Position numbers and translations under genes: made by a program. DNA of 64,000 nucleotides from Platerodrilus igneus (lineage: Eukaryota > Arthropoda > Insecta > Coleoptera > Lycidae): contig JARFIW010000500.1 in assembly GCA_036346225.1 (NCBI GenBank), forward strand, positions 682,001-746,000, written 5' to 3'. Positions within the stretch are counted from its first letter, which is position 1, and each line of letters opens with the position of its first letter. The notes under the pieces were generated by a model that was not told where the DNA came from, made no database searches, and saw nothing but the letters and a program-made list of their open reading frames with translations. Of this stretch, positions 53,485 to 64,000 are shown piece after piece.

Positions 53485-54115
53485 TAGTCGAGTATTCGGT
53501 CTAATAGGTATTCTTTTCTTCGATTGTTCGTTGAGACGATTCTTTGTTACCTACCACAGCTTGAAGTACTTTTTTTTCTAGCTCTTTTGACGTTCCGTAG
53601 TATATTTTGAAGCTTGATAGTTATCGGCTCGTTTTGACTTTTACTACTGGTTGTCTTCCCAGTTTCGTTTTTTACTTTTTGGTTTTTTGCAGGAAACCAC
53701 TTCCTTTTTTGAGTTTGAAAACTGTAATGTTTCTTTCTGAGATGCAACCGTCCTCTAACGACTTTTGCAGTGTTGATACCATTTCATCTTCGCCCCCGTT
53801 GATGGTTACCCTATACCTATACTATTCCTATAGTTTCCTACATTCCTAGCTTTGTCTGGTACTTTGGGTCTTCACAATAAATACAGGTTTGACTGGAAAA
53901 TGGGTTATGAATAGAATAACGACCGTACTGCTGGAGTTAAACATCCAAAGCAAAAAGGGATAGATTCGTTAAAACAATAACAGTTAAAAGCTGGAACATG
54001 CCACAAAAGTGAATTAGGAAAAAATCTTAGCAAAACAAGAGATCAGATATTTCGTTTGGTCCATAATCGCCTTAAAGTATACATCACCAAACTGCAAAAC
54101 AATCTAAATATTTGT
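53485..54115. other. Right flank of the Ty3 element
   Basis: It includes the partner (53722-53870) of the direct repeat at 45125-45275. A minus-strand ORF (53547-53747) is basic and lysine-rich but shows no known motif. Confidence 0.45.
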
Positions 54116-54119
54116 AGGT

Positions 54120-54830
54120 TAACAATTTAAATATTAGAGCGTACAGAGACACAGATTGGACGCAACACACAACAAAGAAATATTTTAAATGTACTCGGTA
54201 TGCCAATGTAATTGGTGCCAATGTGATGGTGTTGGCTGAAAGTAACATTAGCATCAGTCAAATTAAATTGATTATATATTTTTTTGTCTTTCATATTTGA
54301 GATTTAAATTATTGGACGCATATGGGCTCGTATAGATGCAACAAAACGGCGCAAAGAAATTTTGAAAGCAATTATTTCAACTAATGTCTGAGCATGATAC
54401 ACTAACCTAGTTAATCTATTTACAATTTCTTGGTCTTTGTTATTGGAGAATTAAATTTTAGGCACCTGACTAATGAGAGCGTGTTCTAGATGCAACAAAT
54501 CATGAAACTGAAATTTTAAGAGCCTTGATGGGTCAAAGTTCTTGATGTTGAATGAGCGTAAAAATGTTTCAACCAAATTAAATTGATCATATATTTTTCT
54601 GTTTTTGATGCTACTGATTTCAATCTTTGGATACAGGTGGGCGTAAATGGATGCAACGAAAGGGCCAAAAGGTATTTTAAAAAACTTATTACTTAATTGG
54701 CTACTGGGAGTGAAGACAAAATGAACTCAAATTGGTTTGGAACTTCTTCGTTTTTTCTTAGAGATTTAAACTTTTGGGCGCATAGGCAGTATTTTGGGCG
54801 TAACCAAACTGTAAATTTTATACCTTATTT
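54120..54830. repeat. Degenerate tandem repeat, period about 160 bp
   Basis: The block (A/G)GATGCAAC or GGACGCAAC recurs near 54161, 54336, 54491, 54652 and, weaker, near 54815 (GCGTAACC). Spacings are about 175, 155, 161 and 163. Each unit also carries a TTAAATTGAT(T/C)ATATATTTTT-like block or its remnant. It is an old satellite-like array with strong divergence between units. Confidence 0.6.
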
Positions 54831-55335
54831 TTAACTAGCTTAAATCGCAACGTAAAGTTAGCAACCACTCGTAAAACTTTTCTGTTCTTAACATTACAAC
54901 AAAATCCAATTGATTTTAAAATGTGCGCCGTAGTTTTCGACGCTGATTACACACACCTAACAAAAATGAAGATGCCAGTAACACTTATCATAGTTGTTTA
55001 GTTCCTCATAAAAAAAGTTCCGTATTTATAAATACCAAAAATTGAAAAATAAAGAGAGTGTTAACTTCGCGTTCCAGCAAAACACATTTGCTTTTACAGG
55101 ACAACAAATATATGTAAAGTCTATGTTGTATTGAGCGTTCTTATTAGTCCTAGAGTATTTCGATAATAATGAATCATTACAGACCAAAATTCCAACAATT
55201 AACAAATTTTTACTATTTTAAATACTTAACGCCAGCACGTCAATTAGCAAAGGTGGGTTCTACTAACGACTTTCTACACTTAATGGTAGTTCTGACTCGT
55301 TCTACTCGAGTTCTAAGCTATTCAATAAACCTTAA
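54831..55335. other. AT-rich sequence without recognisable features
   Basis: I see no motif or repeat here. Confidence 0.4.
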
Positions 55336-55339
55336 TTTA

Positions 55340-57025
55340 ATAGAGAAGTTGCGAAAACACAAAAATAGACCAGACGAAGCAGGAAAAGAGATACGAAGCC
55401 ACTAAATGAGAAATTGTTCGCAAATGCAAAGCTAAAGAACGGATTGATGAAAAGTGCAAAAAGGTACAAACTAAGATGGTAATAGGAAAGACAGGCGAAA
55501 CATACAAATTAATTAGAATGAATTTTATGGATATAAAACCTTATAGCAAAAACATAAGGGGCGTGGAAAGAGACATCATAGTAGAAAATGTAGGAAAAGT
55601 GGATAGATGGCAAAAATATATGGGGAATTTATATACAGACAGGAACTAAAAGCACTAGAACAGGAAACAGATGTTGTAAAGAGTAACTTGGGATATTCAA
55701 TAGTTAGAGATGAGTTTAAATTAGCATTAAAGGGTCTAAAAACTAATAAGCTGCTGGACAAGCAATAACAGAATGCCTCTTCCAACTTGTAACTTATATG
55801 TACGAAACAGACGAGATACTCAAAGATTTCAAACGTAACATCATAGTAACTATACCAAAAAAAAAGAGGCGCGGATAAAATTGACAGCACACGTGTCGAT
55901 AATATTAACTGGAATTGTACAAAGATGGATGGAAAATCGGACTGAAGAAATACTAGAAGAACATCAATTTTGGTTTAGTGAACGAAGGGAACACGAGAGG
56001 TTATTTTAGCTCTGAGAGTGATGATGGAAAAAACAATAGAAAAAGGGAAACAGGGTGTATATAAGGTTTGTAAATCTGGAAAAAGCATTCGACAATGTAA
56101 AATGGAAAAATTTTTTCGAAATACTCAAAAAAATACGAATGCGTTATATGGATAGGCGGATAATACATCGCTTATAGAAAGAGCAAAAAGTTGTAATATA
56201 ATTAGAGCAGAAACGCAGATAGTAATTATATTAGGAAAGGGATGAGACAGGGATATGCCATTTCTCCGTTCATTTTTAATTTGTACATCGAAGAGGCAAT
56301 AAATACTGTCAAATGCAGAAAGACATTTGGAATTATTATGCATGGACAAACGATTGATATACTCAGATTTGCAGATGATGAGGCGGTATTAGCATCTAGT
56401 AAGGAAGAGTTCGAAACAGTTATTAATGAAATGGAAACAATACTAACAGAAAGCTACGGTATGTAAAGGAGGAGAAAATAAGTCAAAACCAGAATACAAA
56501 CAGGAAACGAGAACTTGCAAGAGGTTAATGATTTCTGATACCTAGAAAGTCAAATAAAGCAAAATGGGAAAAGTGCAAATCATAGAAGCCAGGAAAAGGT
56601 TGCTGAAAACATATGTATGGAGCACAGCACAGTGCGGACGTGAAACGTGGATAGTAGGAGAAGCGAACAGAAAAAAACAGAAGCCTTTGAAATATGGCGA
56701 TACACACGTATGATGAATATATCTTGGACAGACAAAATTAAGAACTACGAGGTTCTAGAAATGGTAAGTGATGAAAGAAATATGTAGAAAACAGTAATAG
56801 GAGATTGAATGATAGGACACATTACTAAGGCATGAGGGAATAGTGAGGAATATATTAGAAGCACAGAAAGAAAAAACAAGAAGTAGAGGTAAACTTAGAT
56901 TAGACTGAAACTATTGCACACAGATGGTGAAAGATATAGGTTTTACGAATTTCAAAGAAAATTATAGGTTAGCTCACAATAGAAACCAATGGAGACGCGT
57001 CCAACCAATTCCTAATGATGAAAAA
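55340..57025 (+). mobile_element. RTE-like LINE fragment: reverse transcriptase to 3' end
   Basis: The fragment starts in the linker before the RT (GKVDRWQKYMGNLYTDRN near 55596-55650), passes through decayed RT motifs and ends with the conserved C-terminus (LAHNRNQWRRVQPIPND, near 56968-57019). The C-terminal region contains RKRLLKTYVWSTAQCGRET-like and IRSRGKLRLD-like pieces, typical of arthropod endonuclease-reverse transcriptases of this kind. Frames shift often. It appears to be the same family as 24.6-25.6 kb. Confidence 0.7.
56242..56466 (+). pseudogene. LINE reverse transcriptase active-site region
   Basis: This is the best preserved frame: MRQGYAISPFIFNLYIEEAI is the conserved G(V/M)RQGCxLSPxLFNxY block. 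Then DILRFADDEAVLASSKEEFE holds the FADD active site. EMETILTESYGM follows, the start of the helix before the KINxxKTK motif. The usual cysteine in RQGC is tyrosine here. The frame is closed by a stop at 56464-56466. Confidence 0.8.
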
Positions 57026-57289
57026 AGCAATTGTATTTCAACCTTAGGATTATCGTAAACAACTACAGGTGTAGGTTTTGCAATATTTTCAACAAATGTT
57101 GATTGTGCGAAAGTAACGACTGGAAAACTATTGATTCGGCAAGTGTCTAAGTAGTAAGGGATCTTGGTAGGCGTCAGATTGCTTAACTTCCTCGCGTACT
57201 ATTGTTGAAATAGAGTACATTTCTGGAAAACAATAGAAGGTAAAAGGCGCAAAAGAAAAAAAATTAGCACAAGACCATGCTGTATTTAC

Positions 57290-57768
57290 CAAGAAAAAGG
57301 AGCTGCCATGTTCAAAGACAACAAACATAGAAACAAGGAAAAGATTGCTGAAAGCAAATGTGTGGAGTACAGAGCACTGTACGACTCTGAAATGTAGGCA
57401 GTAAGAGAACCGGACAGGAAAAATACAGAATATTCGATGTGGTGCTGCAGACGTATAATGAAGGTATCATGGATAGGCAAAGTTAAGAACAAGAAGTACT
57501 AGAAATGGTAGGCGCAGAAAGAAATATGTGGAAAATAGTAAAAAATGAGAGAGATGGGATGATAGGTCACACACTAAGGCACAAGGGGATAGCTCGGCAT
57601 ATATTAGAAGCAAAGAAGGAGAAATGAGATGTAGGGGTAGACCTAGATTAGACTATCGCACATAGATAGTGAAAAATGTGGGCTGTAAGAATTTCAGGGA
57701 AATGTGTAAGTTAGCTCAAAATAGAAAATAATGGAGGTGCGCGTCCAACCGATGATGATATGATGATG
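57290..57768 (+). mobile_element. Second RTE-like LINE 3' tail
   Basis: A second, colinear copy of the C-terminal region begins with ETRKRLLKANVWSTEHCTTL-type sequence and ends LAQNRKWRCASNR-like in broken frames. It finishes in a GATGATGATATGATGATG tract. Simple-repeat 3' ends are typical of RTE-type LINEs. About 265 bp separate it from the first fragment, so it is an independent 5'-truncated insertion or a local duplication. Confidence 0.65.
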
Positions 57769-57769
57769 C

Positions 57770-60020
57770 AATTATTTTCAATTAAATAATTTTTTTCACC
57801 GCTAGCACGACACACCGTAAAACTGTCGTGATTGTAACTTTCTCTCCTTCCTTGGGTAGAAGAAACCAAGACTACAACTGAAAGTTAAGCTTTGTTCCGT
57901 AACCGTTCACTATTTACAATTCCCCTTGTATGTATTATAAAATACTCCTGCATACCTAATCGATTTCTATATATTATCCCTACCTACATAAAACTAACCA
58001 AAAACAAGGAACAGATAACAGACGAGAGTGCTCGAGCAACCTTCAAGCAATCAACATGCGTCCTTCGGTATGCCGTGCATCTGATCGCATTAAAAGGCAT
58101 AATCAGTGAATAAATGTTACATTGAAGTGCGTGAAAAAGTGAACATTGAAGTAACAGACAATTCATCATCAAGTGTAAGCCGTTCGCCACTTCAAACAAC
58201 AAGAATATAGTCGAAACTACACCACATGTTAAATCAAGGTTAGTTATCCTATCATTTATACTACAAAACAATCTGTTATAATTATTATCTGATTATCCAT
58301 TATTTTGCTGGTCATTTAGACTGTTAACCTTTCATTCAATCATCATACACAAGTCAACACCAAGCCTAGCTTGTTTTCAAATACGCATGCTACAACTTGG
58401 TATTTCATATTTATACTTTTCAACCCCTAAACAACAACGCGTGTTTTCAAATACGCACGTGCCAGCTTTGTTAAAACGTACAAATTTTTCTTAATTAATA
58501 TGTGAATAATTAATCTTCTATTACCACGTTCGTGAATGTGACTGACCAATAACTGTCACGGATAATTTATTAAAGGTCAAAATGCTACAAATTTAGACTT
58601 CAAAATTTTCCGGTAATTATCTGCCCACAAAAAAATATTACAGAATTAAGAACTTATTCTAGCTTAATAACATACAAATATTTTTTATCAGTTACAAAAA
58701 AAGAAATCAAATAGCGCGTATTCAACTCGTAATTAATGGTACTAAATACTTTACATTCTATTTTATATTGACGTTAAATTCCAGTTTATCAGTGTGTTCA
58801 TATTATTTTAAATCTTCGTTTGGAATGTTAATTTTCAAAGTGCATCTTCTATTTTTAATTAGTTAGCTTTAAGGTAGCTTTTGTATCGAAGAATGTTCAA
58901 TCTTCATTGTATTTTACAAAGCAGATGATATTTCATCAAAACGCTTGCAAGTGTGCATGTTATTTGGCTGTGATTGAAATATTTACTTAACGATAGATAT
59001 TATTTTGTGAAGAATTGCGAATTAATTAAATCTTACATTTCGATCCCGTAAATTAAAATGAATTTTACATATTGCTTGGTAACGAATCTCGAATTAATGA
59101 ATGAATACCACCAATAAACTCACGGCTTATATATAAAATTTTAACTCACCTGGATGATGTAATATTAACAAGAATGGCACGCTTTATGGTCTAATTAGTG
59201 TTAAACTGCCGGGACCGATTTGATTTATGTTCATAGTAAGGCGTACCGTTTACCTTCTTCTAAGTTTGACCGTTGCGTCGCATTTTATCTTACAGTAACC
59301 CGAAACGCTATAAAAATAATTCTTATTTATTTCATTGCTGTTTAATGCTCGCGCTCTTAAAATCGAACATTCATCGGTTCAATGGCTTTTAAAAACATTT
59401 CTTAATAATGAATGACGTATTATGTTTACTAATCAGAAATTCTTGAGTCTTTAGTTAAAACTTTTAAAATATACACCCACGGGATAATTATTAAAGTGCA
59501 CGTTTGCTTTTTATATGGTTGATTGGTAAACTAATAAAGTTACAGATTTCAGTAATTAAAGCTTCAATTGCTTGCCAATGCAAAAAGATTAGCATCTTAA
59601 TAATTGTCCAAAAAAAGATTAGTATTTAAGGTAAATAAAGCGAATATTTTATGCACGAAGGTGTATTTTATAATAAATGAAAATGAATGGATTTATATCT
59701 TAAAGATTGAAACTAATTTTTTACGGTATCTCTCGACAATTAATGTGCACTAGGTTTAAAGTTTCATATGCGTTATATGATCTTGCCACTAATGTAATAA
59801 ATGGAAATCCAATCGCGTAATTAACAAGAGCTTTGTTTATAAATGCCATAGCTTTGTATTTTATTTCACTATTAATGAAAACTCATTTTTATTAAGTGAG
59901 CTTTTATTTACATACACGGAAAACAATCTAGTACTTTAAAAGTATATGCAATGAAATTTGTTTCATACACGGAAAAATAATTAACTGGCTTTGTATTTAT
60001 CTCTTAAATGATTATTTATA
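57770..60020. other. AT-rich sequence without recognisable features
   Basis: A GTGAGT donor-like site on the minus strand near 59147 was noted but no exon could be supported. No repeats or domains were recognised. Confidence 0.45.
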
Positions 60021-60021
60021 T

Positions 60022-60622
60022 ACCCGGGAAGTGTGTTTTGTTTTGCATTTTAATAGCTTTGTATTTACAATACGCTTATATTTATACATGGTAGCTCCAT
60101 TAATATTTGAAAATTTCAATTTTTGTTTCTTTCTATTTGGGTGAGTGTTATTTATAGAATTTGGTTTTCTACGACCTCTCATGACTTCTTTATCACATCA
60201 ATATATATACATGCATAATAATCCAATATTCAAGAAAAATACAGAGAAATCTAGAATGTTAGTCATCAAACCTTTCGGTTACAACTCCATTGCATTACGG
60301 CATTATATGAATTATTCTTTCTTATCGCTACACAGGTATAATTATACTATGATTGTATTGTGATACCTGTGAATCATTTTTTCTTACGCTAGACAGATTT
60401 AAGGCCACATTAGTAAAAACCGAATAAGCGTACATACACGGAAACTGTGTTTTGCTTTGCATTTTAATAGCTCTGTATTCACAATACGCTTATATTTATA
60501 CATGGTAGATCCATTAATATTTGGAAATTTCAATTTTTTTGGTTTCTTTTAATTTGGGCGAGTTTTAATTATAGAATTTGGTTTTCCACTACCCCTCGTT
60601 ACCTCTTTATCACATCATATAA

Positions 60623-60631
<9 letters not shown>
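60022..60631. repeat. Duplicated ~190-bp segment (direct repeat)
   Basis: 60022-60211 and 60434-60631 align closely in the same orientation: TGTGTTTTG(T/C)TTTGCATTTT, then ACAATACGCTTATATTTATA and TTATCACATCA. They are separated by about 220 bp. The second copy ends at a TA microsatellite. A third partial block (ACACGGAAA...) occurs near 59936 and 59968, so this may be a decayed tandem array. Confidence 0.75.
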
Positions 60632-60657
<26 letters not shown>

Positions 60658-60660
60658 TAT
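60622..60660. repeat. (TA)n microsatellite
   Basis: This is a TA run of about 18 units adjoining the right copy of the 190-bp duplication. Confidence 0.9.
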
Positions 60661-61500
60661 ATATATTACTCATATTTAGACCAGGGTAGAAAATTAAATA
60701 ATCACATCAAATAATTTTAATCACCGTGTATAATGAATATTATTAGAAAATACGCGTTATTAAAACCGTGAAGCATAAAAATTTATTAGTTTCAGTAAAA
60801 ATAAGAGATTTAAATCATGGACAAGACGCTTTATATCAAAAGAAACAGTATTAACAAGCTCTACGTAAGAAACAAATGGAAATTACGTGCAAAATGTATA
60901 TTAATTAACCCTACTTTAAGTAACCGGTAGTAAAACAAAGTGTACACATAATAATTAATATTTAACTTGTATTCGCTAAAAATGAAAGGATAGAAGTCAA
61001 TTTTAATTGAAGTTAATTGAATCGTTAGTAACAGATAATATCTATAGAAACTTGTAAAAACACAATAAAATGCAAATCCTAGAAGTGTTACTTAGAAGTA
61101 GGATGTTTGAACACACCTGCGTATTTTAAAAGGCAATTTCAGTTTAATTTGTTTAGATAAACATGTCGATTCTAAGGATATTGGAAACGGTCAGATGCTT
61201 TAGCACGAAATACAAAACAGGGTTTATTTAAAAAGCTCATTCGGCGAAAATTGTGTAGATAACAAATGGTTTCAAAGAATCTTGAAGAAACCGTGGCTTA
61301 ATATTCACGAGAAGGTGCGATACGGGGTTATTAAACCCAGATAGTCCACATGGACTGGAAAATAATCGATAATAAAGAATATCAATTTGCACCAATACGA
61401 ACAGGTTAGAAAAGGAAAGAGAAAATGCGTCAAGCAAAGACACATATAGTAAAAGGCGTGATTTAAGCAACGTCACGAGGGTCACAATTGGTTGAAAATA
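60661..61500. other. AT-rich sequence without recognisable features
   Basis: I see nothing I can support as a gene or repeat. Confidence 0.4.
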
Positions 61501-61704
61501 GGATGCAAATATCAGAGGTAGAAACAACAATTTCTGTACAAAATTAATTAGTTTTTCTCGGACATGTTTGCGTGCCGTGTGAGAATTTCTGAGATTTAAA
61601 TGGGGCGAGTGAAAATTTGTAAAACCGACGCGCGAGCGACCGACTGGGAACATGGCATGAATTCTTTAGAATTCCGTTTTGGGACAGACCGACAGAGGCT
61701 TTTG

Positions 61705-61714
61705 CTATATATAC
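61705..61714 (+). promoter_or_regulatory. TATA box candidate, possibly of a 5' LTR
   Basis: CTATATATACC lies in a GC-richer patch (61560-61760) with a CTCTTAGAC start-site candidate about 28 bp downstream. The gag and PBS of a Ty3 element follow at 62.8-63 kb in the same direction, so this may be the LTR promoter. The other LTR lies outside the window. Confidence 0.35.
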
Positions 61715-62831
61715 CGAGGTGAATATAAACAAGCTCTCTTAGACTTTTGACTATTCGATGCGTTAAAAGCTCTTACATCCGCGACTTGATTCAAGACGTT
61801 AAACAGTGCATTTTAGTTTGATTAAATAATTTAAAATTTTGCTCGTATATTTTAGTGATTCAAAATAGTTTGTTATTTACGTGCTAACATGAATGTACTT
61901 CAGTGCACTTAGATACAAGGTAATAAAATTTAGTATCACTGTACCAATTAGCAAAATTTACAACGACAAATGTATACACAAAAGTAGGCAGTTTTGGCGT
62001 ATATTGGTGAAAGACGCATGAATTTCTCTGCTATTTTTCGGGGGTGTTAATAATTAAATGGTTCAAATACGTGTCTGGATCCATGAAACAAGGGTCAGAT
62101 AAACACAGATGAGTTCCGGAAAGGCCCAGAAACGACTTTGAATGGATGGTGATGGAGAAAATTTAAAAGCGTAGAGAATCAGAAGCCGTAAATATAATCC
62201 TGGTGAATGGTGTGATTAACTAAAGAAACGATACTTTGAAGCTACGAGGACAGTAACCTTCAGGTAAATTATACTATTTTGTTTGACATTTTGGTGTGTG
62301 TTGAATAACTTTATAATTGATTTACTTTAAATGGACATTAGTGAAATTGTACTAACCATAAAATTTTAATTTTAAGATGAAATTTGCTTGTTTAAGTAGA
62401 AAGGGGTATTTAGTATTGATGTTCTGAATTATGATGAAACTTTGGGTATGTCTTTGAGCTCAATTAGACGAACCTGGTTAATTAACGTAAAGGGGTGGAA
62501 GATGCTCCCTTTATACTAAGACTCCGGTCTGCTTATATTGTTATATTAATTAGTAGGCATCCAACAAGGACTTTAATTCTGGATGCACGTTAAAGTGATA
62601 ATAAAATTAATCTTGAAATTCTTTTTAAAACTGAATTTTATGCTGAAATTTAATTTGAAAATTTAATGTATTCTGAATATTGATGTAAATAGAGGTAACG
62701 TTGATGTTTGTAATAGGAATGTGTTTGTTTTTTATGTATGAGGATGAAAGCTATCTAGAGGAGCAGCCGAGGCGATGTTTTTTTTTTAAAGGGCCAGTTC
62801 CCGCATTCAAAGGAGCATTTCACAGCAAATT

Positions 62832-62850
62832 TGGCGACCCAAAAGTGAGG
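62832..62850 (+). promoter_or_regulatory. Primer binding site candidate of the right-end Ty3 element
   Basis: TGGCGACCCAAAAGTGAGG is followed by GCTCGAA, the layout seen after the 5' LTR in many insect Ty3 elements. An LTR would end shortly upstream (TTTCACA at 62818-62824). Confidence 0.5.
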
Positions 62851-62964
62851 CTCGAATTCCAGATAGTGTTTAACTATTCCAGGAAACTGGCGATCTGAGA
62901 GAGAGAGTTTCTGTGTGTGTATAAATTTAAGAGTATTTTGAGTGTGTGTGAGTGAGTAGAACGT

Positions 62965-63414
62965 ATGCAGAGAAAGGAGTGGTTAAGGAGTCAAGGAGTG
63001 GAAATTGGAAGTGACGATAGTGCATTGTGTGGGAAAAATTCGAAAATGGAAGAAGCTGGAGGCAGTAGAGATCAGTCGAGGACGGAATCAGGGGATCAAG
63101 GAAACGAGATGATAATGAGGATGCTTGAAAGAATGAATGAGACGTTAAGTGGGGTTAGAGAGGACTCAAATCGAAAATTTGAGCAAATGAGTGAAGAATC
63201 GAACAGGAAGTTAGAGGAGATTAGTCAGAAAATAGATAAGACGAATCAGGAAGTTTCAGAATTTAAAAATAGTCTTACCGTAAAGATGGGGGAAGTTGAA
63301 AATAGGGTTGATAAAAATGAGCGTGATATTACAGGTCTTCGACAGGAAATGGGACATTTAAGGTCCGAAGTGCGCATTTTTTGTGAAGAAGAGATTAATA
63401 TAAAAAATGACTGA
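62965..63414 (+). CDS. gag: Gag N-terminal region with coiled coil (right-end Ty3 element)
   Basis: The frame opens at ATG 62965 (MQRKEWLRSQGVEIGSDDSA). Residues 50-140 form a long charged heptad pattern (MLERMNETLSGVREDSNRKF, SEESNRKLEEISQKIDKT, VENRVDKNERDITGLRQEM) that looks like a coiled coil. It is closed by a stop right after an A-run (63404-63409), where the next frame begins and continues the same helix-rich region. The start is the first ATG after the PBS. N-terminal coiled coils are common in Gag of this kind of element and would serve multimerisation. Confidence 0.75.
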   Translation: MQRKEWLRSQGVEIGSDDSALCGKNSKMEEAGGSRDQSRTESGDQGNEMIMRMLERMNETLSGVREDSNRKFEQMSEESNRKLEEISQKIDKTNQEVSEFKNSLTVKMGEVENRVDKNERDITGLRQEMGHLRSEVRIFCEEEINIKND

Positions 63415-64000
63415 AGTAACGGACTCATGTAGGGATCAGTTAGGCAGGGTAGAACGCGAAGTTAGTAGTATCAAATACAACATGTCAAATTTAACGGGGG
63501 ATGGTCCCAGATTTTCTACAGGTGGAGTATCATTGGACCAACACATGAAATTTTATGGCGATAACAGGGTAAATCCACAAATTTTTATTAATAGTGTAAG
63601 AAATCTAGTGGGAAATTTATTTGACGAACAGACTAAACTAAATACGATAAAGGCTTTATTAAAGGACAATGCGGAAGCGTGGTACAATTTAGTAGGACAG
63701 GACATAGACACGTATCAAGACTTTGAAAACAAATTTTTAAAGCACTACTGGAGTGACCACAGACAAGACCAGGTACGAGACGACTTAATCACAGGAAATT
63801 TAAGGGAGAATTTTCAGGAAGTAGGAGCAATATGCTATACGCAAGTATAGCATAGCAAAGCAACTGAACCCACCACTGACGGACCGACAAATTATTAAGT
63901 ATTTATCACGACACTTCGAGGTAGACATAAGACAGCACGTAGCACTACAGAACATAGTGGACAGAGAAATGTTTTTGGAATACCTGCAGAGGTACGACGA
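63407..64000 (+). CDS. gag: Gag capsid region (right-end Ty3 element, cut by window end)
   Basis: After the A-run break, the frame runs TDSCRDQLGRVEREVSSIKY and then into a retrotransposon-gag domain: LDQHMKFYGDNRVNPQIFIN, KALLKDNAEAWYNLV, YQDFENKFLKHYWSDHRQ. It breaks again near 63835 beside a TATAGCATAG repeat. The third frame carries IAKQLNPPLTDRQIIKYLSR and RHVALQNIV-like sequence to the end of the window. Zinc knuckle and pol would lie beyond 64000. It is a different family from the element at 45.6 kb. Confidence 0.8.

Noticed and set aside
59147..59190. Minus-strand CAG/GTGAGTT splice donor that could end a small exon
   Set aside because: No coding frame or convincing acceptor lies beside it. 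A single consensus donor is expected by chance in this much sequence.
1..64000. CRISPR arrays, operons, ribosome binding sites or other bacterial features
   Set aside because: The window is clearly eukaryotic. Tandem repeats here are satellites and transposon arms, not spacer-separated short repeats.

Overview
The window looks like nuclear DNA of an arthropod, most likely an insect. It is AT-rich, full of microsatellites and built almost entirely from transposable elements: mag-like and other Ty3/gypsy elements, a Penelope-like element (PLE), RTE-type LINEs, a hAT element, foldback elements and tRNA-derived SINEs. I recognise no host protein-coding gene. One possible minus-strand 5' exon near 26.5 kb is weak. 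The species call is inference only.

Layout. 0-10 kb: microsatellites, a 290-bp foldback carrying hammerhead-like motifs, the 3' end of a mag-like Ty3 element (1.7-2.25 kb), a degenerate LTR-like locus with a primer-binding-site-like array (3.5-4.7 kb), two copies of an unidentified ~700-bp repeat (5.2 and 9.6 kb), a LINE remnant (6.6-8.8 kb) and a foldback MITE (8.9-9.2 kb). 10.28-24.26 kb: one large foldback-like DNA element with an 8-bp target duplication. It has been split by a young mag-like LTR element (10,373-15,004, identical LTRs) and by a head-to-head pair of PLE copies (15.3-20.6 kb) with three well-formed hammerhead ribozymes. Its right arm carries an 862-bp higher-order repeat. 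24.3-29 kb: an RTE-like LINE fragment, an AT-rich stretch and a transposase-like relic.

29-33.2 kb: a decayed Ty3/gypsy element whose integrase reading frame runs directly into an ADP-ribose-binding macrodomain of the TARG1/OARD1 type. A tRNA-derived SINE with a 12-bp target duplication later split that macrodomain. This is the most unusual object in the window. 33.3-45.6 kb: decayed PLE pieces, LTR fragments, a second LTR-like/PBS-like locus, a hAT transposase relic (38.9-42.2 kb), a MITE and the third copy of the ~700-bp repeat.

45,637-53,480: a complete Ty3/gypsy element with 1,478-bp LTRs, a 4-bp target duplication, gag, a textbook A_AAA_AAC -1 frameshift site, and a pol interrupted only by single-base changes in homopolymers. 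54-64 kb: a degenerate ~160-bp tandem repeat, RTE-like LINE fragments, an AT-rich stretch with a local duplication, and the 5' end of another Ty3/gypsy element whose gag runs off the window.

Two near-identical PLE copies differ mainly in homopolymer length, and most frame breaks in the younger elements fall in homopolymers. Many apparent frameshifts may therefore be consensus errors of a long-read assembly. Boundaries of decayed elements are approximate. All family calls come from reading motifs, not from a database search.
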